Shown one piece after another: positions 22,701 to 31,906 of a DNA stretch of 64,000 nucleotides. The stretch is from Romanomermis culicivorax. Taxonomy: Eukaryota; Nematoda; Enoplea; Mermithida; Mermithidae. The position numbers and the translations under genes are program-made. The stretch spans positions 248,001-312,000 of the forward strand of contig CAWUHX010000028.1 of assembly GCA_963922205.1 (NCBI GenBank), in the 5' to 3' direction. Position 1 is the stretch's first letter. Each line of letters opens with the position of its first letter. A model generated the notes under the pieces. The model was not told the DNA's origin, made no database searches, and was given only the letters and a program-made list of their open reading frames with translations.

Positions 22701-23475
22701 TGACATCACTGCAGCCACTATTGCCAAGCTATTCGTAACCAAAATCGTTTGTCGTCATGGGTCCCCAAAAATCATCCATTGTGATCGTGGCACCGACTTC
22801 GTATCCGATCTTTTCTCACGGATCACCAGTTTATGCAACACTCAGAAAATTCATACCACCCCATACCATCCCATTGCCAATGGGGAAGTTGAGCGTTGCA
22901 ACCAAACCCTAGCCACCCGTATCCGCATGTACATCAATTCAAATCACACTGATTGGGATACTTATCTCCCGTACGCCGTTTTTTCGATCAACATTCATAA
23001 AAATGATAGCACATCATATCCCCCATTTGAATTACTCCACGGTAGACAAGCTAATCTGCCGTCAGACGCAGCCTTAAACTTTTTCCCCACGTCCTACATG
23101 GTTGATTTAGACGATTACGCCCTTCGTGTAAAATCACATTTCACAGAAGCACTCTCAACCGTGCAGAAAAGTTTGCAAAAAGCCCAAGCCCACTATACCC
23201 GTCAGTATAACAAGCATGCTCAGAACATACATTACAAGGCAGGTGATCTTATTCTCTACAAAAATCATTCGTGTAAACAAGGGCTGACTCCCAAATTCCT
23301 CCCTCGCCAAAATGGACCCTATACAGTTACAAATTTCATGTACCCCAACGTTACACTCAAACACCCCCATAAGAATAGTACATTTACCGTGCATGTAAAC
23401 GAGACAACCCCTTTCTACCCTCGAACAGCAACTATCGAATCTACCCCCACCCCTCCTCAACCTCGAAAGCCTTGA
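19741..23475 (+). CDS. pol: Pol of Ty3/gypsy element: protease, RT, RNase H, integrase
   Basis: Continues in the frame of the Env-like region with no stop or shift, ending at TGA 23,473-23,475. Domains in order: retropepsin (GMIDTGAVYSLIDS, about 20,017-20,058); RT (VLVPKKDGGHRLCIDFRGLN near 20,970-21,030, PFGLTNAPATFQ, and catalytic YLDD at 21,301-21,312); RNase H (QTDASKLGIGAILSQ near 21,740, then ELETLAVVEF and VHTDHTAV); integrase zinc finger HH-CC (HH at 22,391-22,396, CKTCHPC at 22,498-22,518); integrase core D-D-E (GVDCMGP, HCDRGTDF, NGEVERCNQ, with the last at about 22,876). A C-terminal GPY/F-like segment near 23,300-23,340 (RQNGPYTV) supports Ty3/gypsy (Metaviridae). All catalytic residues I can check are present. 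The enzyme set would copy the RNA and integrate the DNA. Confidence 0.95.
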   Translation, partial: NEHAYEIPSNNRHLHETIPPSFGHALLELANRRGAHTQQKYVLVDIDTPRTPAIELINQIQQSASNKPPQNVPDKHTPHIPITLNGKLMTKGMIDTGAVYSLIDSQVAQVLQLDMKPPLVQAKAANNLPIHFVGTTFVTVTAQTIQETIMVHVQKDCTADILLGKNFLSRFSEYTINNQKSQVKFGNVILPCDGLEYSPLSTRGGTYLDEKLELPPHTVTEFTVPLPKSYLQVKQLEFTPKPKQNPKVHFAACISENQNSRIRISVLNTQETAQILYPGTCIGTVSCYIPKQNAPANLTLSTQNQPNRFDTFTWLKENVNLTSSDLTEAEKTQLLHALSKYPTLYAKSKMDVGRTTLVSHTIDTNGSQPVRRQLYRTSPKEKQIIQAEVEQLAAAGVISQSNSPWCTNTVLVPKKDGGHRLCIDFRGLNKVTKKDTYPLPRIDEILDTLRGMKYFTSLDQSNAYYSIPIAQADREKTAFNCSAGQYQFNYLPFGLTNAPATFQRLMDVIFSGLQWNTCLVYLDDVLVFADSHAQMLERLDTILARFSQAGLKLNIQKCKFCQPQVQYLGHVISQQGISPDPHKVQAIYDIPTPKSSKEVKSFLGLPSYYRRFIPNCSQVSSPLTSLLKKNSEFSWGPEQQNAFTKLKELLLHAPILQHPDFTKPFILQTDASKLGIGAILSQLDTKGQDRPIAFGSRTLKPAERNYPITELETLAVVEFVKYFHPYLFQQHVIVHTDHTAVQAVLQKENPSPRIARWGLALSGIQLDIRPKKGTANRNADAVSRFPSQTAKQSFDIEQLETRPEISTINSVLEAEATEQEEQQKNFAELQRTDPTVKSILAKIAQKHPLTLIKFAVHQNILFRIVDKQAKLYIPKSQVQHLIASHHDSKFTGHFAARKTLHLLRQKYFWPQMSRDITRYCKTCHPCQTQKALRHKVHAHLVPIQPTGPFDRVGVDCMGPLPLTEDDNRFIVVFIDYFTKYVEAFPTPDITAATIAKLFVTKIVCRHGSPKIIHCDRGTDFVSDLFSRITSLCNTQKIHTTPYHPIANGEVERCNQTLATRIRMYINSNHTDWDTYLPYAVFSINIHKNDSTSYPPFELLHGRQANLPSDAALNFFPTSYMVDLDDYALRVKSHFTEALSTVQKSLQKAQAHYTRQYNKHAQNIHYKAGDLILYKNHSCKQGLTPKFLPRQNGPYTVTNFMYPNVTLKHPHKNSTFTVHVNETTPFYPRTATIESTPTPPQPRKP

Positions 23476-23490
23476 ACGAGGACGTTCAAC

Positions 23491-23506
23491 TCCGGAAGGA
23501 GGGAAA
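23491..23506 (+). other. Polypurine tract
   Basis: Purine-rich CTCCGGAAGGAGGGAAA immediately precedes TGTAACG of the 3' LTR, the normal place for the plus-strand primer. Confidence 0.75.
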
Positions 23507-24395
23507 TGTAACGTACCTGCTAAAGCAGTACTGTAAATATGTAGCATACTGTATGTAATAGACATTTATTAAATATTATTAACTTTCACATTTTATCGTC
23601 TCAAGGGTGTCTGGGATTCACACCCAAACATTCCTACAAAATTACGTGAAGTACTTTATTTTGATCTGTTCACACCCCGGTAGCCCAATTAAGATGCCCT
23701 AATTAATTTGCACAAACGGCAGCTGTTCCCCTAGAACCTACACTAAACTACACATTCCACAGCTACCGTAATCCCCCGTAAAAATCGTAAACAACACCTG
23801 CACACAGTAAAATATGTAGAAGCCCCGCCGTACAGTAGTCTCAAGTGTAACAGTAGCCGCGGCCCCACAAAACATGTGTATACAGAGAAACCGATACAGG
23901 AAGCATGCACAGAAGCACAGAGGTGTGGCCAAGCCCACCGTAGAAAGCAGGTGAAGCACAGAAAGCATACGGTACCAGAAAAGCGTTAGAGAGGCGTAAC
24001 TAAGAAAGCATAAAAAGCGTAGCAGGAAACGACGATTGGCGGAAGAAGATGGACAGAAGCTCGACCTCCCGCGACGCCCAGGGAGTGGCCAGAATCGCCG
24101 TATAAAAGAAGAAGCAAAGCGTGATTTTGATCATTCTTATTCTTGTATCGTTCAACTTGTCGACCCCGCGCCCTTATTTGCAAGCAACCGTCTTCAAAAG
24201 CAATTAAACCGTGTCGTGTATTTTGTTATTTGCAAGCAACCACGCCGCCCCCGTTTTATTTTGTCGACGTTCAAGCGACCGTCGATTACCCGTTGTTGTG
24301 TTGTAACCGTTCGCCCGCGCCCCGTCCCGTTTTGTCCCCGCCGTATCGACCGATTGGTTAGAAGTAAAGTACCTCACACAAATCTGGTCGTTACA
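23507..24395 (+). repeat. 3' LTR (889 bp)
   Basis: Matches 15,120-16,008 along its whole length with six substitutions, for example GATCTG/GATCCG near 23,666 and GACGATTGG/GACCATTGG near 24,034. It ends CGTTACA and is followed by TATTCAAT. No duplicated target site matches the bases before the 5' LTR (GAAAAAAT). Confidence 0.97.
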
Positions 24396-25960
24396 TATTC
24401 AATAAGGCAAAAAACAAGAAGAAACCATTCAAAAAAGCCTTTGTTATGCAAGGATACTGTGTTGGTATGAGGGTTTGAATTTTCTAGAATTTTTTACAGC
24501 CATGAAATAAATGGTGCTATGATACGGAAATTACCATATAAATATGAAGCTTCTGATGTTCAGAAATTATTGGATAAAGCAGGTGTTATAGCAGAGTCAA
24601 TTACAGTAATTATGTGAAACTTTGGAATTCCAACTGGAACTGCATGAGTTTCTTTACCAAATAATTATAAGGTTTGCAACTTCAATTGCTCATGATTTTT
24701 ACAAGGCCAAAAAAGTGACTACATTTCAAATTTTCAATATTTACATCTTTCTCAAGTGCGAGTATCTTCTGATGCATGTGCTATGGGATGACAGAACTTT
24801 GTGATTGTCCCTGGCTGTACTGTGTCAGTAATTGATTTTTGTAAATTTGTCATCCTCAGTTTGGTCATTTTGAACATGTCGTTGATGCTGCATTGCTTGT
24901 TAAATTTTGTGCACAAAAACAAGTTGAACATCATGGGCTGAGCATGAGATACATTATGGTGAGATTTACATCATTTTGCTTTGAACTCTTCTAGTGGTCT
25001 TTTTTTTATTTTAAGCACTGCAAAAATTATCTTTGTTATTACAAGGATAAACAAGAAGCCTATAAACAAGAAATTGAAAAAAGTGGATTAACCATGGAAA
25101 AAAGTCCATGCATTAGGGATCCGGTGCATTACCAATAAAATTCGAATTTCAAATGTAAGTATGTAAATGTGTATTTCTATGTCTAATATTAAATTAAAAA
25201 TTCTGCTAGTAGAAAACCCTTTTCTACATTGTATTTCCATACATTTACTAGATACCTGACGACGGTGCCAATGATTATGGTCGGATGTTGAAGAACCTCG
25301 GTGTGCTTAGAATTTACTTTTGTGATTTGATTGAAACAAATCAAATGTCTTCCAATATTTATGCTCAGTTTCTGAGCTTCTATGATGCTGAAGAAGTTGC
25401 TTCTATGTTGAACAATCAAAAATATGTCTATGTGGGCAAAATGATTAAGCTTAAAGTTCAGGTGGTAAGAAGTGGCTCAATTGTATTTGATTACTGTGAA
25501 CAGATTATTGTTAATGTTGCTCTTTTAAGGATGAATCCCCTAGACCGGTTTGGGCGTGCAAGTATGATATTCCTGAACAATTGAAAATGTTTGGCTTCGG
25601 TGGTTCAGGTTCAAATCGAAGGTTGCCTAACACTTTTAAAACTTTTATTCATGAAATTAATTTGAATTAAATTTAGGCGACCAATGGAAGGTGATGCCAT
25701 AGAAAAGGTCGATCAATTGGAATTTATTTCATTTGGCGTTCCTTATTTTATTCATGTTCATTTGAATTGTGTTTGTTTGTTAGTTCATTTGGTTGGAAAA
25801 ATGCAACTATGTATTCAGCCTGGAAAGGGCGTTTATCAGATTTGCTGTGCTCCAAAATTTCCATTATTTCAATTTAAAAGTAAGAAACTGAGTTCAGAAG
25901 CTAATAGTTACATTTTAAAACATCTGTATCTTCTCATTATTTCACACAATTTGGATTAAT
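24396..25960 (+). pseudogene. Remnant exons of the same unidentified gene, 3' part
   Basis: Beyond the 3' LTR the interrupted exon continues (FKKAFVMQGYCVGM) to a donor-like AGG|GTTTGA. Further exon-like stretches follow: HEINGAMIRKLPYKYEASDV near 24,503-24,560; FGHFEHVVDAALLVKFCAQK near 24,860-24,920; a 99-codon open stretch at 25,285-25,584 containing NYAQFLSFYDAEE-like sequence (read as IYAQFLSFYDAEEVASMLNN); and FGFGGSGSNRRLPNTFKTFI near 25,593-25,650. The last two change frame between them. Codon-like composition and short introns suggest a former gene. I do not recognise the family. Interruptions make it non-functional here unless spliced around. Confidence 0.35.
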
Positions 25961-26017
25961 GCCAGATAAATCCAAAAATTACACAAAAATCTACTAAAAT
26001 GAAGCAACATTATCATA

Positions 26018-26440
26018 GGTTGTGCAGTAGCATCAACCTATCATGAGTCATGGCTGGCGCAGAAGCATCAATCATAGGTGGTGTGGTAGCATCAACCTAT
26101 AATATACTTGGCCCCGTAAAATCTGACTAACCCCCAACAGCAAAAATGATTATAGATAGAGACATGTTGTTTTTTGCATAACATCAGTCATTTGGGCAAA
26201 CATGGGGGTGGAAAAGTTTATTCAAATAAAACATGCAAAAAACGACCTTTTTTCCCCAGTTGCAGCAAGTTATGCATCCCTGGACCTTGCTACTTTTACC
26301 CATGCATCTATGAAGTGTCTACTCAAAATATTTTTTTTATTTTTTGAAAATATCAATTTGGATAAGTAACATGAATGACCAAAGTTGGAGAAAATCAACA
26401 TTGTTTGGGTTCAAAAAAATTTTTTTAAATAAAAAGATGT
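26018..26440 (+). repeat. Head module of composite repeat, copy 2, with two hairpins
   Basis: ATAGGTTG...CAACCTAT (26,019-26,041) and ATAGGTGG...CAACCTAT (26,080-26,101) form two consecutive short stem-loops. CTATAATATACTTGGCCCC follows, as at 1,990-2,010. The segment then tracks the first copy to the start of the 98-bp array. Confidence 0.65.
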
Positions 26441-27345
26441 AGTGTTATCTGATTATCCTGAGTGTAGACAAAAGTATTTCAATGGTCTTATTGGGGAACA
26501 GCCTTTCGACTATTGGAAATTCAATGGATAAAGTCACTTTACACAAGAAATCATCCCGAACAAGCATATTTTCGTGATTTTTATACTTACATGGTCTTTT
26601 AGGCGAAGGGGTTTTCAACTACTATTTTTTCGTTGGCAATGCAATAGATGTGGTCATTTTTTTACACAAAAAAATATTCAAAGTGGAAACAAGCGTATAT
26701 AAGTGGATTTTTCATGGAAGGAGTTTTTGACCTGAGGGAGTTCAATAGGTACAGACACTTTACACCAAAAAAATCTCAGGTGTAAACAAGCATATTTCCG
26801 TGACTTTTTGGTGGAAGGAATTTTGGACTGTAAGTAATTCAATACATGCCGTCACTTTACTTTAAAAATTTATCCTGAATGTAAAATAAGTCCATGATCT
26901 TTTGGGGGAAGAATTTTTTGACTATTCAGAATTTCATGGATGCAGTCACTACACAAAAAATTATCCCGCATGTAAACAAGCATATTTTCGTGATTTTTTG
27001 TTGGAAAATGTTTTCCACTGCAGGGAATTAAATGGATGCGATCACTTTACACATAAAATTATCCGGGGAGTAAACTATCGTATTTCCATGATTTATTTTT
27101 GAAAGGAGTTTTGGACTGCAGGTAGTTCAATAAATGTCATCATTTTACATAAAAAATTATCCTGGGTGTAAACAAGTGCATTTTTGTAATTTTTTGATGG
27201 AAGGAGATTTCGACCGTGAGGACTCCAGTAGATGCAGTCACTTTACACAAAAAATATCCTAAGTGTAAACAAGCATATTAACTTTTTGGTGGAAAGAGTT
27301 TTTGACTGCAAGGAATTCAATACATGCATTCTTTTTACATTGAAA
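26441..27345 (+). repeat. 98-bp tandem array, third block (direct)
   Basis: About nine diverged units with the same words: TCACTTTACACAAAAAATTA, TGTAAACAAGCATATTTTCG and GGAATTCAATACATGC. Confidence 0.88.
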
Positions 27346-27730
27346 AATCCACTTTTGTAATATTGGATTTTTATTCTTTCTCATTAAAAAATTTTTCATG
27401 TCCATGGAAAAGTATATTCTGCAGCTGAGTGCATTTTGTCCTCCCCATAGCGATAGCCACAGTAAAATTTTTCTGGTTGAAAATGATATGCAAGCTGGTC
27501 GTTGACTTCACTCAAATGTGGAGGAATACTTTTCCAACTAGTCCACCTCTTTTTCAGGGACATTTTCTAATAAACTATTCCACCTCTTTTTGGGCCTCAA
27601 CCATGCATTTGGGCCTCAGCCTTCATAGAAACACATTCAAGTTTTAAATTTGGTCATCTTCATATCAAAGAAACCATAAAAAACTACAAATTCTCAGCCT
27701 AGTAAAAGACGTTGTAAACAGAATTTAAAC
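27346..27730. repeat. Tail module B (direct) then A (inverted)
   Basis: 27,360-27,500 matches 3,600-3,740 in direct orientation; 27,500-27,720 matches the reverse complement of 3,310-3,560 (AAGTTTTAAATTTGGTCATC, GGGCCTCAACCATGC). Confidence 0.75.
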
Positions 27731-28010
27731 TGATCATATATGTTACATTCCCCATGGTCAAGAACCCTCAACCTAAAAAATCGAAAAACACCTTTGTTTA
27801 CACAAAGGACGATTTTTTTTGTGTATAGTGACATTTTTTGTGTAAAGTCCATTGGATTCCCCATGGTCAGAAAACCCTTCCCCAAAAATTCGCGGAATAT
27901 GCTTGTTTACACCTGGGATACTCTTTTGTGTAAAGTGGCCGCATCCATTGAACTCCCATGATCGAAAACTCCTTCCAAAAATCACAAAAATAGGCTTGTT
28001 CAACCGATAT
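27731..28010 (-). repeat. 98-bp units in inverted orientation
   Basis: Reverse-complement units: CCCCATGGTCAGAAAACCCT, TGTTTACACCTGGGATA and TTTTGTGTAAAGTGGC. With the direct array upstream they make a foldback with repeat arrays as arms. Confidence 0.85.
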
Positions 28011-28136
28011 TTCGTTTGTAACATCTGCATGATGAGGTAAGAAGAATACCGCAATTTGAAATATATTATTTTGGGAATCTGATAATCAAATAAAGTAATT
28101 TTTATCTTATGAATGTCGTCACTCTAGTTTCAATAT

Positions 28137-28332
28137 TTATACTTATTTTGGGTATACTGTAGAAAAACGATGCTACCTGAGCATCTGTTCTTAATGGAAC
28201 AGCGTCAGCTGTTTCTCTCTGCTACTTCACTTTGGGTGCTTTTTGCTACAGCATAGTCGCTTTTGCTCCTTGGCTCTGCATTTCACCTCATATCCCGCGA
28301 GTGCTACCCAGCTCCATTTAGCTCATCTCAAT
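28137..28332 (+). repeat. Split direct repeat A1
   Basis: TTATACTTATTTTGGGTATA at its start. It matches 31,725-31,906 closely; A1 has an extra TATCCCGCGAGTGC near 28,291. Confidence 0.9.
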
Positions 28333-28333
28333 T

Positions 28334-29220
28334 ATGACTGAGAACCTTCCTCAAAATTATGTCCTTTTACAGGACAACAATATTGGTCAAAATGGGCCAT
28401 CAGCCACCCCCCCCCCCCCCATTGACGTTACCATTCTTCCTCAACAGACTCGGATGATTATAGTGCCAGTGATCATTTAAAAATTTTGATTGACGATAGT
28501 GTCAAAAAACATTTGTCGAAGAAATGATCCTCTTCTACTGATGTCGATAAAATCAACAAAAAACGAAAAAATTCCAGTTTTGCTCAAAAAGCGTCAGAAA
28601 TTTTGTGGAAATGCCAAGGAAATCATCAACAGTTCGAATTTAATAAGGAACTAATGAACTATTTGAAAGACCTAAAATATTGTTTGAATCGGGATTCCTC
28701 CTCATCAGGGGTCAAGGTACGGGAGATTCTGGAAGATATAGATGATACTATTTTACATTGTCAAAAATTCATTAGAATCACAGATTGCAGTGAAGGTGGT
28801 TGGAAAACGGCCTTGGAATACGAACAGGATGAGTTAGCTGAGGCGATGAAGATGAACGTTGGATTCGATCAGCAGAAAGCCGGGCCCTTAAATCGAAAAA
28901 AATCGTCATTACGTTTTTCCTCTACAGCCAGTCAAAAAATGGTCCTGATCAGCTGGCCCCAAAACTTCTCAAATGGGGCCACAAGTTTCTTCCTCCTCAA
29001 CCATCGACAAAGCCTTGTTTCCAGTGCAGATCATTTGGTCACTGGAGATCAAATTGCCCCAACCGAAACGAACCTGGAGCATTCAGTTCAAGGTAAAGAA
29101 ATTAAGCATGCATTGCAGGACCATGATTGTAAGTTTACTGTAGACGAATTACGTCTTTTCGATTGTGTGGCATTCTAACAGGAATTTCCGATAATTCAGA
29201 ACTTTTAACCTTGTGGAGGA
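28334..29220 (+). pseudogene. DIRS Gag-like ORF remnant
   Basis: A candidate ATG lies directly after A1 (28,334). A 14-base C run near 28,412 shifts the frame. The main open stretch (28,603-29,178) holds KFIRITDCSEGGWKTALEY and QDELAEAMKM, typical of the region before RT in DIRS-type Gag, and ends in a cysteine/basic-poor tail with stops. Confidence 0.6.
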
Positions 29221-30470
29221 AATTGAAATATAATCAATGTTCATAATCTTAAGAAATCTGTCCCCTTCTGGGGCTCTATTCAGGCTAGTCAGGATCACAT
29301 CAATATCTTGTCTGAAGGTTACATATTACCTTTCTCATCTAACCCTTCCTCCAGATATTTCAAGAACAATCAAAGTTCACTCAAAAATTCCAATTTCCTC
29401 TCCCATTCAATTTTAGAACTTTTGAAAAATGACTGCATCTCCTTAGTTAGTCATAAACCTGCAGTAATCAGTCCTCTCAGTGTTTCCATTCAGTGGAATG
29501 GTAAGAAACGCCTTATTCTAGACCTTCATTATGTAAGTACTCACCTAATTCCTGTAAGCTTCAAATTAGATGACTACAGAATTGCATCTCAACTGGGGTC
29601 TAAAGACGGTTTCATGTTTTCATTTGACTTGAAAAAGGCTATTACCACATAAAAATTTCCGAAGAATCCCGTAGTTTTCTGGCTTTTTCTTGAAATTTCA
29701 GCCCTAAATCATATTCCTTCATTTTTAACGTTTTGCCTTTTAGTCTCAGTACAGCTCCTTATCTTTTGATGAAAGTGCTTAAGCCCATAGTAACGTTCCT
29801 CAGGTCTGAGGGAATCAAGCTCGTCCTTTACCTAGACAATGGCATTGGCTTTTCCAACAATAAAGCAGTAGCACAAAAACACACTTACTTTGTTAAAGAG
29901 ATCTTTTTCAAAGCTGATTTTTCTTTTAGCTCGGAAAAATCTATATTGAAAGTCACTCAGTTCCTTACTTGGCCAGGTTTCCACATTAATCTTAAGCTAT
30001 TCCAAATCTCTCTACCCAAGGAGAAAAGACTTTTTATCTTAAAAAATTTGGAAAATCTTTCTGAGCAAAGTAATTGCAAAATTAGATCCCTAGCCTTTTG
30101 AGCTGGCTTGAGTATCTCAACATCTCTTGTTCTAGGCAAGTTATCTCTGCTTCGAACAAAAAGCTTTTTTCATCATATCGTTTCTCACAGTCAGGGACAT
30201 ATTCCTCTATGGGACCATGTGTTCTCCATATCAAAATTTTGCAAAACAGACTTGTTATTTTGGGTCACGATCTTCACTCAACTAAAGCCAAAAACTTTTG
30301 GAACAAAAGATCATATTCCCATCATTATTATTTTTTCTGATGCCAGCAAAACATCTGCTGCCTCTTTTGTTTATCCAAAATCCATACTTGGCGAAAACCA
30401 TCACACATCTCAAGTTCTGGAAGAGATAGAGAAACCCAACTTGATGAAAACAAAAGAAATATGACACCTC
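29221..30470 (+). pseudogene. DIRS-type reverse transcriptase, catalytically altered
   Basis: NPSSRYFKNNQSSLKNSNFL, then SPLSVSIQWNGKKRLILDL and FSFDLKKAITT, give the DIRS RT fingers and first catalytic aspartate (29,308-29,652). After a stop and frame change, PFSLSTAPYLLMKVLKPIV and LVLYLDNGIGFSNNK (near 29,820-29,865) show that the YLDD box has become YLDN. An RNase H start, IIFSDASKTSAASFVYP, lies near 30,330-30,375. It would have copied the element's RNA; it cannot now. Confidence 0.85.
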
Positions 30471-31104
30471 TGGAGTAAGGATGGCAATCTGAATGGCTTT
30501 TGTGCCGATGGTCCGTCTTTTGCACAGCCTCTACTCCCCCCTGTTGAACGCCGTTGTTGTGGCAGAAGAGGAAATGACCTCTGCAAAAATGTGAATGGTT
30601 TTTGTGCCAGTGGTCCGTCTAGTGCACAGCTTTTGTCTGCATCTATAGAAGGCATTTGAAATGATATACCAACTGACAGTAAGGTTTCGGTACTCAGCGA
30701 TGCATAAGGCGCAAAATTTTTAGATGAAAAACAGGAAAAAGACTCTTTTTCTCATCTTTACCCCTCTCAAAACCAATTTTTTGACGATGCAAATTATGAC
30801 CAAAATTTTTTCGAACTAGTTCAAATCTTAAAGCAATGAAGAAAAACTTCCACAAAACAAATTATATGAGTAAAATGATTGCACATACACAGTAGCAAGG
30901 AGAAGCAAAGGAAATGGGAATTGTTGAGAATTGTTGAGAATTGAAAACCATTGAATATGGGATTGTTTGCTTTGTGGGAAAACTAAAGAACTGCTGAGTT
31001 TTGTGGTTTACTGATAACCAGGCTATACCTTTCATCTGAAACAGCATATTAACGACCTGTCTATAAAAATCTTCAAACTCGGTGAAAGAAATAACCTGGA
31101 GTTA
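30471..31104. other. Degraded RNase H interval of the DIRS element
   Basis: No intact frame. An internal tandem duplication, TTTTGTGCCGATGGTCCGTC near 30,498 and TTTTGTGCCAGTGGTCCGTC near 30,600, lies here. The RNase H middle is lost or unreadable. Confidence 0.5.
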
Positions 31105-31623
31105 ATGGTACACTGGATATCAAGGAGTATGAATGAATTTGCAGACGCTCTTAGCAGAATAGTTGACTATGATAATTGGTCAATAACAAACGAGGTTTTT
31201 GCATGGATTGATGCACAATGGGGTCCTCATACAGTTGACAGATTTGCAACTTTTTACAACAGAAAGCTTCATAGATTTAACTCTCATTTTTGGAATCCTG
31301 GCACAGAGGCTGTAGACTGCTTCACAACTTTTTGGGCTCAAGACATCAACTGGCTTGTTCCATCACCTTATTTAATCATAAAAGCCATTAATTTTGCTCT
31401 ATCTTGCAGATGTCGAGGTACTCTAGTAATTCCAGAATCTAAAAGCATACCTTACTGGCCCGTCCTTTTTCCAAACCTCTTAGAAAGTCATTTCTTTCAA
31501 GAAATTTTAATTTTGCCAGCGTCCAGCATTTTGCTTTTTCTGGCAACACTGGAAAAGAGCATTTTTAAGCCCCCCCCCCCCCTATTCAGATCTCGTTTTC
31601 TGGCTCTCTGTTTCCAGTCTTGA
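31105..31623 (+). pseudogene. DIRS RNase H C-terminus and downstream domain
   Basis: A 172-codon frame with WISRSMNEFADALSRIVDYD, WGPHTVDRFATFYNRKLHRF and FWNPGTEAVDCFTTFWA. These match the conserved segment that follows RNase H in DIRS elements. It ends in a C run and then a stop just before B1. Confidence 0.85.
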
Positions 31624-31646
31624 TCTCAGAAAAATGCACTTTACCT

Positions 31647-31906
31647 CATCCTAACAAATTCACGTTTGACTTAGAATTTACAAAATAAGTGTTTTATGTT
31701 CGGTTTCGTAGCATTAGAACATAATTATACTTATTTTGGGTATACTGTAGGGAAACGATGCTCCCTGAGCATCTGTTCTTAATGAAACAGTGTCAGCTGT
31801 TTCTCCCTGATACTTCACTTTGGGTGCCTTTTGCTACAGCATAGTTGCTTTTGCTCCTTGGCTCTGCATTTCACCTCATACCCAGCTCCATTTAACTCAT
31901 CTCAAT
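31647..31906 (+). repeat. Internal B1-A2 junction
   Basis: B1 (31,647-31,724, CATCCTAACAAATTCACGTT...) is followed without a gap by A2 (31,725-31,906). The order is the one produced by a circle junction of a YR retroelement. Confidence 0.9.

Noticed and set aside
24036-24470. 144-codon frame in the 3' LTR
   Set aside because: It is the same LTR stretch as at 15,649 and not a separate gene.
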